Shown here: positions 1 through 6,221 of the stretch, piece by piece
Position numbering within the stretch: position 1 is the stretch's first letter
Layout of the letters: every line of letters starts with the position of its first letter
Source of the DNA: UBA1858 sp965658595
GTDB taxonomy: Bacteria > Pseudomonadota > Gammaproteobacteria > UBA4575
DNA length: 7,576 nt
Reading direction: 5' to 3'
Assembly (NCBI GenBank): GCA_965658595.1
Contig: CBFHSW010000040.1
Span: forward strand, 1 to 7,576
Notes under the pieces: model-generated
What the model was told of the DNA's origin: nothing
What the model saw: only the letters and a program-made list of their open reading frames with translations
Databases searched by the model: none
Translations under genes and position numbers: made by a program

Positions 1-1094
1 TTAGGCATCATCTTCTCGACATTAGCGACACGTGCCAATGAGGTTTGACCGATTTTCCATCGGTAAGGAGTGTTAGAAGTGCGCACTATAGTTGGCATCA
101 CTGCAGTCTTGCCTTTGAGTGCAAATTCAACAGCGGCCTTGCCAACGGCATAAGCCTGATCAACATCTGTTTTTGAAGCGATATGACGTGCAGCACGTTG
201 TAAATAGTCGGATACCGCCCAGTGATATTTAAAACCGGTTTCATCTTTAATCATCTGAGCCACCACAGGAGCAACGCCACCTAATTGTTTATGACCAAAT
301 GCATCCACACTGCCCGCGTCTGCTAAGAATGTTCCATCTTTATAACGAGCGCCCTCAGAGACGACGATGGCACAATAGCCATAATCTTCCACACATTGTT
401 TTACGCGTTTCATGAAAGCTGTTTTGTTGAAGGCAACTTCTGGGAAAAGTATGATATGAGGTGCATCGCCTTCTTCTTCAGCGGCTAATCCACCTGCTGC
501 AGCAATCCAGCCAGCATGGCGTCCCATCACTTCCATCACAAATACTTTGGTCGAAGTCTTGGCCATAGAGGCCACATCGAAGCCGGCTTCTCTTATTGAT
601 ACTGCCACGTATTTAGCGACCGAACCAAAGCCGGGGCAGTTGTCTGTCACAGGCAAGTCGTTATCTACCGTCTTAGGAATGCCGATGCATTGAATGGGAT
701 AACCTAATTTTTTGCTGATTTGAGAGACTTTGTTGGAAGTGTCTTGAGAGTCTCCACCGCCATTGTAGAAAAAATAGCCTATGTTATGCGCTTTGAATAC
801 TTCGATGAGACGCTCGTATTGTTGGCGACTTTCCTCATAACTTTTTAGCTTGTAGCGACAAGATCCAAATGCGCCTGATGGTGTATGTTTGAGTGCAGCA
901 ATAGCACGTGCACTCTCTTTTGAAGTATCGATAAGATCTTCCGTGAGAGCCCCAATAATCCCGTTGCGTCCCGCATAAACTTTACCTATTTTATGTTTAT
1001 TCTTACGGGCCGTTTCTATGACTCCACAGGCACTGGCGTTGATGACTGAGGTGACTCCTCCGGATTGCGCATAAAATGCATTCTTTTCGCTCAT
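1..1094 (-). CDS. pfp: Pyrophosphate-dependent 6-phosphofructokinase, C-terminus cut by window edge
   Basis: This cytoplasmic glycolytic enzyme interconverts fructose 6-phosphate and fructose 1,6-bisphosphate using pyrophosphate instead of ATP, and the reaction is reversible. The 364 residues in the window contain an N-terminal AQSGGVTSVINA phosphate-binding segment (9-20), GGGDS (112-116), PKTVDND (140-146) with the catalytic base Asp144, and MGRHAGW (190-196). Asp115 sits where ATP-dependent enzymes have Gly104 (E. coli numbering), and Lys141 sits where they have Gly124. Both are the known markers of PPi use. The usual Asp103 position is Gly114. The ATG at 1092-1094 is preceded on the minus strand by AAGGA at a normal distance. 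Proteins of this type usually have about 400-420 residues, so roughly 40-60 are missing past position 1. It is divergent from adk. The family is certain; phosphate-donor preference is inferred from the two marker residues. Confidence 0.95.
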   Translation of the reverse strand, partial: MSEKNAFYAQSGGVTSVINASACGVIETARKNKHKIGKVYAGRNGIIGALTEDLIDTSKESARAIAALKHTPSGAFGSCRYKLKSYEESRQQYERLIEVFKAHNIGYFFYNGGGDSQDTSNKVSQISKKLGYPIQCIGIPKTVDNDLPVTDNCPGFGSVAKYVAVSIREAGFDVASMAKTSTKVFVMEVMGRHAGWIAAAGGLAAEEEGDAPHIILFPEVAFNKTAFMKRVKQCVEDYGYCAIVVSEGARYKDGTFLADAGSVDAFGHKQLGGVAPVVAQMIKDETGFKYHWAVSDYLQRAARHIASKTDVDQAYAVGKAAVEFALKGKTAVMPTIVRTSNTPYRWKIGQTSLARVANVEKMMP

Positions 1095-1156
1095 GGTTTG
1101 TCCTTGAAAGTAGTGGCAAAAGTGAGTTGGACCATCGATCGCTACACACTGTAAAA

Positions 1157-1185
1157 ATAATATGAGGGTTTTAAGCACTTAATAA
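1157..1185 (-). promoter_or_regulatory. Candidate sigma70-type promoter for pfp
   Basis: Read on the minus strand, TTATTA (1180-1185) and TATTAT (1157-1162) are separated by exactly 17 bases. The -10 element fits the consensus well and the -35 element poorly. Transcription would start near 1150 and give a leader of about 55 nt before the pfp ATG. In AT-rich sequence such matches arise by chance, so this is weak evidence. Confidence 0.3.
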
Positions 1186-1384
1186 TAACGTATGTGGTGA
1201 TGCACCTCACCTTTATGTCAGAATATGCAAGATCAGACATTTGCGAAAGAGGGTGAATTGTTTCACAAACCGCTTTTGCTGTGCGACCATTTACGACGCA
1301 GAAACTTCATGACGTATGACACCCTAGAGCTATGACATTAATCAGTTTTGCTAATTGGTCATACTGCTCAGGCGTTAGAAATAA

Positions 1385-1396
1385 GTCTAGCTAGAC
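1385..1396. promoter_or_regulatory. Perfect 12-bp palindrome upstream of adk, candidate operator
   Basis: GTCTAGCTAGAC equals its own reverse complement with no mismatch. It ends 5 bases before a perfect TATAAT (1402-1407), so it would occupy the spacer between -35 and -10 if that box is used. That position suits a repressor or a MerR-like spacer-binding regulator. No regulator gene lies in the window, so the role is inference. Confidence 0.35.
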
Positions 1397-1401
1397 AATA
1401 T

Positions 1402-1407
1402 TATAAT
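1402..1407 (+). promoter_or_regulatory. Candidate -10 box for the adk operon
   Basis: TATAAT matches the sigma70 -10 consensus exactly and lies 33 bases before the adk start codon. The sequence at the matching -35 distance (1379-1384, AAATAA) is poor, so either the promoter needs an activator or the match is chance. Transcription would start near 1414, just before the ribosome binding site. Confidence 0.4.
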
Positions 1408-1440
1408 TATAAAAATCTAAGGATTAAGGAGACAATACCA

Positions 1441-2094
1441 ATGCGAGTTATTTTATTAGGTGCACCAGGCGCCGGCAAAGGCACTCAGGCCAACTTTATA
1501 AAAGAGCATTATGGTATTCCGCAGATTTCAACAGGGGATATGTTGCGAGCCGCAGTTAAAGAAGGCACAGAACTCGGGATGGCGGCCAAAAAAGTCATGG
1601 ATGCAGGTGGCTTGGTTTCAGATGAACTTATCCTCGGACTAGTGCGGGAAAGAATTCAACGTGATGATTGCGAAAATGGATTTTTATTCGATGGCTTCCC
1701 ACGCACACTTGCTCAAGCTGAAGCTATGAAAAATCAGGGGGTAAAAATAGATTCAGTGGTCGAGATCGTAGTCGGCGATGAGGAAATCATTAAGCGTATG
1801 AGTGGACGCTGGGTGCATCCAAGTTCAGGGAGAACCTATCACGTTATATATAATCCACCACATGTTGAGGGTAAGGACGATCAGACAGGCGAAGCATTGA
1901 TTCAACGCGAGGATGATAAGGAAGATACTGTTCGCGAGCGTCTTCGTGTTTATCATGAGCAGACCAAGCCTTTATCAGATTACTACTCAAGTTGGTCTGA
2001 GCAACAACATGACAATGCTCCTGTCTATGTCACTGTAGACGGTATCGGTCAGGTGGATGAAATCAAGCAACAAATTTTTGCAGCACTCAAATAA
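1441..2094 (+). CDS. adk: Adenylate kinase
   Basis: Adenylate kinase catalyses ATP + AMP = 2 ADP in the cytoplasm and sets the adenylate energy charge. The 217-aa product has the P-loop GAPGAGKGT (7-15), the AMP-site STGDMLR segment (30-36), FDGFPRT (83-89) with Arg88, and a long LID domain (about 122-159) with GRWVHPSSGR, NPPHVEGKDD and QREDD. The LID has no zinc-binding cysteines, as in the E. coli-type enzyme, and length is typical of the long form (about 214-218). The ATG at 1441 is chosen because AAGGAG (1426-1431) lies 9 bases upstream and MRVILLGAPG matches family N-termini. An ATG at 1348 would add 31 residues with no homologous look. It is divergent from pfp and followed after 14 bases by the DUF3301 gene, so it probably leads that operon. 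Confidence 0.97.
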   Translation: MRVILLGAPGAGKGTQANFIKEHYGIPQISTGDMLRAAVKEGTELGMAAKKVMDAGGLVSDELILGLVRERIQRDDCENGFLFDGFPRTLAQAEAMKNQGVKIDSVVEIVVGDEEIIKRMSGRWVHPSSGRTYHVIYNPPHVEGKDDQTGEALIQREDDKEDTVRERLRVYHEQTKPLSDYYSSWSEQQHDNAPVYVTVDGIGQVDEIKQQIFAALK

Positions 2095-2108
2095 GCTCAA
2101 TATTTGAT

Positions 2109-2459
2109 ATGGATGTTATTTTTTTCATTGTGATGTTTCTATGTCTAATCTGGTTTTGGTCAGATGGGACTCGCTCTCGTGAATTTACTATTAACTACTG
2201 CCAGTCATTTTGTAATCAAAATCATGTGCAATGGTTAGATCAATCGATACATGTGAAAAAAACATTTCCAACACGCAAGAATGGACATGTGATTCTGCGT
2301 CGTTTTTATGCCTTTGAATTTAGTATCGATGGTACAGACCGTTATAATGGTGTAGCAATCGAATGTAAGAATAAGATTGAATATCTCTCTTTATTGCATC
2401 CGGATGGCGAGATCATTCACGGACAGATAAATCCTAAGATATTAGGACGCTTTGGATGA
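2109..2459 (+). CDS. DUF3301 family protein, single N-terminal membrane anchor
   Basis: The 116-aa product has one hydrophobic segment (about residues 2-17, IFFIVMFLCLIWFW) followed by a soluble domain, so it is probably an inner-membrane protein. The soluble part shows features I associate with DUF3301: an Arg-rich stretch after the membrane segment (R22, R24), a WLDQ motif (42-45), RRFYAFEFS (64-72), and a G-D-R-Y-x-G motif (75-81). The family has no known function to my knowledge. The start at 2109 has no clear Shine-Dalgarno sequence, but it gives the complete membrane segment. It sits 14 bases after adk and 40 bases before the ferredoxin-like gene, so co-transcription is likely. Family assignment is from memory of the motif pattern; no role is claimed. 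Confidence 0.75.
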   Translation: MDVIFFIVMFLCLIWFWSDGTRSREFTINYCQSFCNQNHVQWLDQSIHVKKTFPTRKNGHVILRRFYAFEFSIDGTDRYNGVAIECKNKIEYLSLLHPDGEIIHGQINPKILGRFG

Positions 2460-2499
2460 GAGCAAATAAAAAGTAGTACAAGAATGTTCACAACAGCCT

Positions 2500-3570
2500 A
2501 TGACAAAAACAGTTCGCCTGACTAACAAACAAAAATCATTCTGCGTGCAGGATCATGAGACCATTCTTGAAGCGGCGATTCGCGCCGGTGTGAGTCTCAA
2601 TTATGGTTGCAGTAGCGGAACATGTGGATTGTGTATGGCGCGTTTAATAGAAGGGCAGGTCACAGAAATACGAGCGCATGAGTTCGGCATGTCTGAGGCG
2701 GACAAGTTACAGGGTAATATCCTCACTTGTACCAATACGCCCAGCAAAGACTGTGAAATTGAGGCCGTGAGTAGTGATGATCCGAGTGAGATTCCTGTTC
2801 AGACTATAGAAGTCAAAGTCCGCAAGGTGGAGCAGCTCTCCAGAGAAGTACATCGACTCACTGTGCAAACACCACGAACTAAACGCTTACGTTTTCTGGC
2901 TGGCCAATATGTTGAATGTGAGATTGAAGGGGTGGGTCGTTGCCAATTATCCATCGCTAGCTGTCCATGCGAGGATCGTTTAATTGAGTTTCATATGCGT
3001 GTAGGACCTAACGATGTGGTCGCGAATGCGGTGGTGAACACCATGCGTAAGGGGGACAGCATGTTGCTGAATGGGCCTTACGGAGGTTTTGTTTTTCAAG
3101 AGAGAGCCTCGCGCCCTATCATTATGTTTGCCTTCGATATTGGTTTTGCTGCTATTAAAAGTCTGCTGGAACATCTCACAGCACAGGAACAAGAGTCTGA
3201 TATCATGTTGATATGGATGGCGTGCAGTGATGGGGGTTTATATCTGCATAACTTATGTCGTTCATGGACAGATGCACTGGATGGGTTTGAGTACACGGGC
3301 ATAATACTGCAACAATCGCCTCAAGCCCTAGCTCAACACCCGCAAATGAGTTGCCAGATTGTAGAAAAACACTTAACTGAGGCATTGCGAGAGCATGAAG
3401 ATCTATCTGGTCATGATATCTATGTGTGTGCACCGGCACCTGCTCAGATGTTATTCGAAGATATTTGTCAGCAAAAAAACTATAACCCACAACGTTTATT
3501 TGCAGAATCAGTGCGTGGCAATCAAGATTTGTCATGTATGGTGGTAGATGAGGAGATGGTGCAAAAGTAA
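2500..3570 (+). CDS. 2Fe-2S ferredoxin / FNR-like oxidoreductase fusion with altered cofactor motifs
   Basis: The 356-aa protein has an N-terminal plant-type [2Fe-2S] ferredoxin domain with ligands Cys37, Cys42, Cys45 and Cys77 (CSSGTCGLC then C). A ferredoxin-NADP reductase-like module (about 101-350) follows. The layout matches CDP-6-deoxy-delta-3,4-glucoseen reductase-like and phenol hydroxylase reductase-like proteins, which pass electrons from NAD(P)H through FAD to the cluster. The flavin motif normally reading RxYS is here RCQLS (147-151): Arg is displaced by one place and Tyr is Leu. The pyridine-nucleotide motif, usually close to GGTGFAPIKS, is FDIGFAAIKS (212-221). GPYGGF (192-197) is kept. 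The C-terminal CAPAPA (310-315) stands where CGSPP or similar is usual. The protein may therefore bind FAD or NAD(P)H weakly or differently. No strong Shine-Dalgarno precedes the ATG, but the ferredoxin domain needs this start. Physiological partner unknown. Confidence 0.85.
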   Translation: MTKTVRLTNKQKSFCVQDHETILEAAIRAGVSLNYGCSSGTCGLCMARLIEGQVTEIRAHEFGMSEADKLQGNILTCTNTPSKDCEIEAVSSDDPSEIPVQTIEVKVRKVEQLSREVHRLTVQTPRTKRLRFLAGQYVECEIEGVGRCQLSIASCPCEDRLIEFHMRVGPNDVVANAVVNTMRKGDSMLLNGPYGGFVFQERASRPIIMFAFDIGFAAIKSLLEHLTAQEQESDIMLIWMACSDGGLYLHNLCRSWTDALDGFEYTGIILQQSPQALAQHPQMSCQIVEKHLTEALREHEDLSGHDIYVCAPAPAQMLFEDICQQKNYNPQRLFAESVRGNQDLSCMVVDEEMVQK

Positions 3571-3689
3571 TCGGCTGTTATGCGCCTCATTAATGGCTTG
3601 TCACAGACAGCTTATCACTTAGGCCTACACATCAGATGCTACAAAACATGGTTGCACATGCTTGTGCATGCAAGTCTGGGGTAATTTAG

Positions 3690-3702
3690 ACCAGTCACTG
3701 GT
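3690..3702. promoter_or_regulatory. 13-bp dyad upstream of sseA, candidate regulator site
   Basis: ACCAGT-C-ACTGGT is a perfect inverted repeat with a single central base. It ends 11 bases upstream of the candidate -35 element at 3714-3719, a position typical for an activator site centred near -53 relative to the predicted start. The regulator is unknown. Confidence 0.35.
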
Positions 3703-3713
3703 TGAAGTCTGTT

Positions 3714-3742
3714 TTGAATCTATTTACTGTGCAGCGTACTAT
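3714..3742 (+). promoter_or_regulatory. Candidate sigma70 promoter for the sseA-nudix unit
   Basis: TTGAAT (3714-3719) and TACTAT (3737-3742) are spaced by exactly 17 bases and each matches the consensus at four of six positions. Transcription would start near 3749, giving a leader of about 55 nt to the ATG at 3804 but only about 10 nt to the ATG at 3759. This supports the downstream start of sseA. Confidence 0.45.
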
Positions 3743-3803
3743 TTTAAGTTAACTCGATATGGCGGACTCATGCAGAGCCGTCACACATTTAAAGGTAAAA
3801 ACT

Positions 3804-4652
3804 ATGTACTACCAAACAATGATTTCAGCCGATGAGCTGAACACTATTATCAACGACGACAATGTACGTGTATTTGATTGTCGTTTCAGTCTTAAAGATC
3901 CACAGGGTGGCATCAAAAGTTTTAATGCAGGCCATCTGCCGAATGCACAGCATGCTGATATGGATACACAATTATCTTCAGCCATGACTGAAACTAGTGG
4001 CCGTCATCCCTTGCCTGATCCTGAGGTGTTTTTGGAGCAAATCAGACAATGGGGAATTTCTAATGATACACAAGTCATCGCTTATGATGATATGTCTGGA
4101 GCATTTGCGGCGCGCCTGTGGTGGATGATGCGCTGGTGTGGGCATGAAAAAGTGGCGGTATTAAATGGTGGGATGTCTAAATGGACAGACCAAGGCTATC
4201 AACTCTCACAAGACACAGCCTCTTTTTCCGCTAGTGAATTCAACGGCCAAGCGAATATGGAATGGTGTGTGGATATTGATACCGTGGCCACTCAAATGGA
4301 AGCCAATGCAATTACTTTGATTGATGCAAGGAGCGGTGATCGTTTCACGGGTAAAGACCAAAACACAGATCCTGTGCCAGGGCATATTCCCGGTGCGACT
4401 AGCTTACCTTTCCCGGGCAATTTAAGTGCTGATGGGGAGATGGCATCACCAGAAGTGATTCGTGCTCGGTTTGAAGCTGCCATAAAAGAACAACCATTTA
4501 ATAATGTCGTCAACATGTGTGGTTCAGGTGTCACAGCTTGTCATAATCTATTGGCACAGGCAGTGGCAGGACTACCACCTATGAAAATATTCATCGGTTC
4601 ATGGAGCCAGTGGACGCGTGATAAATCACGTTCTGTAGCAACAGGTGAGTAA
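3804..4652 (+). CDS. sseA: 3-mercaptopyruvate sulfurtransferase (two-domain rhodanese)
   Basis: The product (282 aa) has two tandem rhodanese domains. It should transfer sulfur from 3-mercaptopyruvate or thiosulfate through a cysteine persulfide to a thiol or other acceptor. The N-terminal domain (about 5-130) is inactive: its loop reads AYDDMSGAFAAR (93-104), with Asp where the catalytic Cys would be. The C-terminal domain carries the active loop C-G-S-G-V-T-A (239-245), with Cys239 catalytic. CGSGVTA is the form typical of mercaptopyruvate enzymes; thiosulfate-preferring rhodaneses usually have CRKGVT-like loops. DARSGDRF (174-181) and GSWSQW (265-270) are other family landmarks. The ATG at 3804 is preferred because AAAGG (3791-3795) precedes it and homologous sequence begins there; an in-frame ATG at 3759 has no ribosome site. 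The Nudix gene follows after 36 bases. Actual sulfur donor remains inferred from the loop. Confidence 0.93.
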   Translation: MYYQTMISADELNTIINDDNVRVFDCRFSLKDPQGGIKSFNAGHLPNAQHADMDTQLSSAMTETSGRHPLPDPEVFLEQIRQWGISNDTQVIAYDDMSGAFAARLWWMMRWCGHEKVAVLNGGMSKWTDQGYQLSQDTASFSASEFNGQANMEWCVDIDTVATQMEANAITLIDARSGDRFTGKDQNTDPVPGHIPGATSLPFPGNLSADGEMASPEVIRARFEAAIKEQPFNNVVNMCGSGVTACHNLLAQAVAGLPPMKIFIGSWSQWTRDKSRSVATGE

Positions 4653-4688
4653 CACCAGCAAGCATGGTAACGAGCTAAGGATGTTTAT

Positions 4689-5261
4689 ATGAAATATTGC
4701 AGTCAGTGTGGTTCCGATAAAATCAGGCATACAATTCCTGAAGGTGACAATCGCTTACGTCATGTCTGCCCTGACTGCGGTACTGTATTTTATGAAAATC
4801 CTAAAATTGTGGCTGGGTGTGTAGCTGAGTGGGAAGGTAAAATATTACTATGTAAGCGTGCTATCGAGCCACGTCTAGGTACGTGGACATTGCCTGCTGG
4901 TTTTATGGAAAATAAAGAAACCATTCAAGAAGCAGCTGCACGTGAAACACAGGAAGAGGCCATGGCTGAGATTATCGATCAGCAGATTTATATGATTTAT
5001 AACCTGCCACATATCAGCCAGGTCTATGTGATGTTCAAAGGTGAAGTCAAAGATGGTATGGCAAGCCCTGGTATAGAGAGTTTGGAGACCGCTTTTTATG
5101 ATGAGGCTGACATTCCTTGGGATGATTTATCTTTCCCGATTATTAATGAGACGCTGAAATTATATTTTGAAGATCGTCGAAGAGATGCATTTCCGTTGCA
5201 TACTGGAGAAATTCGACGTGTATCACCCGAGTTAATAGAAACGACTCGTTACGAGCCTTAA
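4689..5261 (+). CDS. Nudix hydrolase with N-terminal zinc ribbon
   Basis: The 190-aa protein should hydrolyse a nucleoside diphosphate linked to another group (for example NADH, ADP-ribose or FAD type substrates), a cytoplasmic clean-up activity. A zinc ribbon occupies the N-terminus (Cys4, Cys7, Cys27, Cys30). The Nudix fold follows, with LGTWTLPAGFME (63-74) leading into the Nudix box at 71-93. The box keeps G71, E77, R85, E86, E89 and E90, the residues that bind the metal ion. The late Gly of the REUxEExGU signature is Met92. Substitution there (often Asn) is known in zinc-ribbon Nudix proteins, so activity is still expected. AAGG at 4677-4680 lies 8 bases before the ATG. It is 36 bases after sseA and 3 bases before the next gene. 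The substrate cannot be told from sequence; NudC-like NADH activity is possible, but the protein is shorter than NudC. Confidence 0.92.
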   Translation: MKYCSQCGSDKIRHTIPEGDNRLRHVCPDCGTVFYENPKIVAGCVAEWEGKILLCKRAIEPRLGTWTLPAGFMENKETIQEAAARETQEEAMAEIIDQQIYMIYNLPHISQVYVMFKGEVKDGMASPGIESLETAFYDEADIPWDDLSFPIINETLKLYFEDRRRDAFPLHTGEIRRVSPELIETTRYEP

Positions 5262-5264
5262 ATT

Positions 5265-5642
5265 ATGTCATCGCAACAGCTACTGAGTGTGATCGAGCTA
5301 GGCGGTTACCCTGAAGCCACACATGTGTATAAGGAATTTGCATACCAAGTGACTCAGGAATACAACACCCGCAAGGCGATTTCCTATCTTAAAAAAAATC
5401 AAGTAGATGTGATCGTAGCGGAGTTCAACTATCAACACACTTTTCGTGATCGCTTGAGTAATTTGGAATCCTTGATTGCTGCCGCTCAGAAAATCGAAGA
5501 CGTTAAATTCATCGTCTTGTATGAAAAAGAGTTTGAGGGTTATTTAGATAAAATCCGCCAACAATTCACGTTCAATATTGAGTTGGTATTTCCTATTACA
5601 GCAGAAAAAATGCGCGCGGCATTAACTAGCTTGCAGACTTAG
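5265..5642 (+). CDS. Unrecognised 125-aa protein with receiver-like strand pattern
   Basis: I do not recognise this family. The product is soluble, with no signal peptide or membrane segment. Its alternating hydrophobic strands and helices resemble a response-regulator receiver: VDVIVAEF (47-54) ends in an acidic residue where strand beta3 would carry the phosphorylated Asp; KFIVLYEKEF (81-90) resembles beta4; and ELVFPITAEKMRAAL (106-120) resembles the beta5-KPxxxxxL-alpha5 end, but without the conserved Lys. If the fold is right, it would be a pseudo-receiver unable to be phosphorylated in the usual way. The start lies 3 bases after the Nudix stop with no clear ribosome site, suggesting translational coupling. 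Its stop overlaps the convergent DUF465 stop by 4 bp. Coding status is supported by tight packing and the coherent protein pattern; the fold is speculative. Confidence 0.7.
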   Translation: MSSQQLLSVIELGGYPEATHVYKEFAYQVTQEYNTRKAISYLKKNQVDVIVAEFNYQHTFRDRLSNLESLIAAAQKIEDVKFIVLYEKEFEGYLDKIRQQFTFNIELVFPITAEKMRAALTSLQT

Positions 5643-5848
5643 GCATCGACATCAGGAATCAATTGGCTCTCTAATTTTTTAATAGAGTCTTTGAGCACAA
5701 GCTTTTTCTTTTTCAAGCGCTTCAACTGTAAATGATCCACATAATTAGATTGAGATAATGCATGGATGGAGTCATCTAGATCTTTATGATCAATGCGTAA
5801 TTGCATAATGGTCTGAACTACAGCGGTTTGATCATTATCTCTGGACAT
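5639..5848 (-). CDS. DUF465 (YdcH-like) small coiled-coil protein
   Basis: The 69-aa product is small, charged and almost wholly helical. It matches my knowledge of DUF465: a QLRIDHKDLDDSI segment (16-28), the basic LQLKRLKKKKLVLKD stretch (40-54), and the C-terminal LESQLIPD (59-66). The family is widespread in proteobacteria, and no biochemical role is established to my knowledge. The ATG begins 2 bases after the bolA stop, so it is almost surely co-translated with bolA. GGTGGAG, inside the bolA 3' end, is the nearest purine-rich site but lies about 13 bases away, which is long. Its TAA overlaps the TAG of the convergent gene at 5639-5642. Confidence 0.9.
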   Translation of the reverse strand: MSRDNDQTAVVQTIMQLRIDHKDLDDSIHALSQSNYVDHLQLKRLKKKKLVLKDSIKKLESQLIPDVDA

Positions 5849-5850
5849 TG

Positions 5851-6165
5851 TTATTTTTTAGCTCCACCTAGACAAGGAGGAGAAGGTCGTACGGCACCAT
5901 TTTTTTCGTTCCACTCTTGGGGAGTATAGGTATGCATAGAGAGAGCGTGCACTGGGCCATCGAGTTCATCTTGTAGTAGCTTATTAATCAGGCGATGGCG
6001 TGCGATTAACATTTTGCCTTCAAATTCTGGACTTACGATAGTGAGCTTAAAATGCGACTCAGAACCTGGAGCGACATTATGCTGGTGACTCTCATTCACA
6101 ACCTCAAGATACTCAGGTTGGATGGTGTCAGTAATTTTAGATTCTATAGCGTTTTGTATTTTCAT
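5851..6165 (-). CDS. bolA: BolA family protein
   Basis: BolA is a small cytoplasmic protein that partners monothiol glutaredoxins in Fe-S cluster trafficking and in E. coli also acts as a stress-related DNA-binding regulator. The 104-aa product carries the hallmark pattern: ESHQHN and GSESHFK (25-40), RHRLINKLLQDEL (56-68), then VHALSMHTYTPQEW (72-85). His73 is the nearly invariant C-terminal histidine used as a cluster ligand. The pattern resembles E. coli BolA more than the shorter IbaG/YrbA, and length is close to 105. A tail with PSPPCLGG (94-101) adds a lone Cys98. The start has no clear ribosome site; 56 bases separate it from tatD upstream. It is followed directly by DUF465. Whether it acts in Fe-S assembly or regulation is not shown here; no glutaredoxin gene is in the window. 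Confidence 0.95.
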   Translation of the reverse strand: MKIQNAIESKITDTIQPEYLEVVNESHQHNVAPGSESHFKLTIVSPEFEGKMLIARHRLINKLLQDELDGPVHALSMHTYTPQEWNEKNGAVRPSPPCLGGAKK

Positions 6166-6221
6166 GTTCAGCAGTTTTGAAGTTAAGTCTCAAGAAATAT
6201 TTAAATTTTTTCAAAATCCTA

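Larger units (their letters stand above)
1095..1440. other. Divergent non-coding region between pfp and adk
   Basis: These 346 bases separate two divergently transcribed genes and should hold both promoters. I see no supported gene here; an in-frame upstream ATG for adk exists at 1348 but lacks support. The region is AT-rich. It holds a candidate pfp promoter (about 1157-1185, minus strand), an imperfect dyad TTAAG-CA-CTTAA at 1170-1181, three copies of ATGAC between 1309 and 1336, a perfect 12-bp palindrome at 1385-1396 and a TATAAT box at 1402-1407. No U-tract terminator or riboswitch was recognised by eye. Confidence 0.8.
3571..3803. other. Intergenic region between the reductase-like gene and sseA
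   Basis: These 233 bases hold no supported gene. They contain a 6-bp stem (TGCACA-TGCT-TGTGCA, 3653-3668), a 13-bp dyad (3690-3702), and a plausible sigma70 promoter (3714-3742). No GC-rich hairpin followed by a T-run was found, so a terminator for the upstream operon is not evident. Confidence 0.7.

Noticed and set aside
1348..1440. Upstream in-frame extension of adk giving a 248-aa protein
   Set aside because: There is no ribosome site for it, the extra 31 residues do not resemble adenylate kinase, and AAGGAG precedes the ATG at 1441.
2980..3535. Several minus-strand open frames within the ferredoxin-reductase gene
   Set aside because: They are antisense to a clear gene, lack domain motifs and overlap each other.
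3653..3668. Hairpin TGCACA-TGCT-TGTGCA as terminator of the upstream operon
   Set aside because: The stem is only 6 bp, not GC-rich, and has no T-run after it.
3759..3803. Upstream start for sseA
   Set aside because: No Shine-Dalgarno sequence precedes it, it would lie almost at the predicted transcription start, and the homologous sequence begins at 3804.
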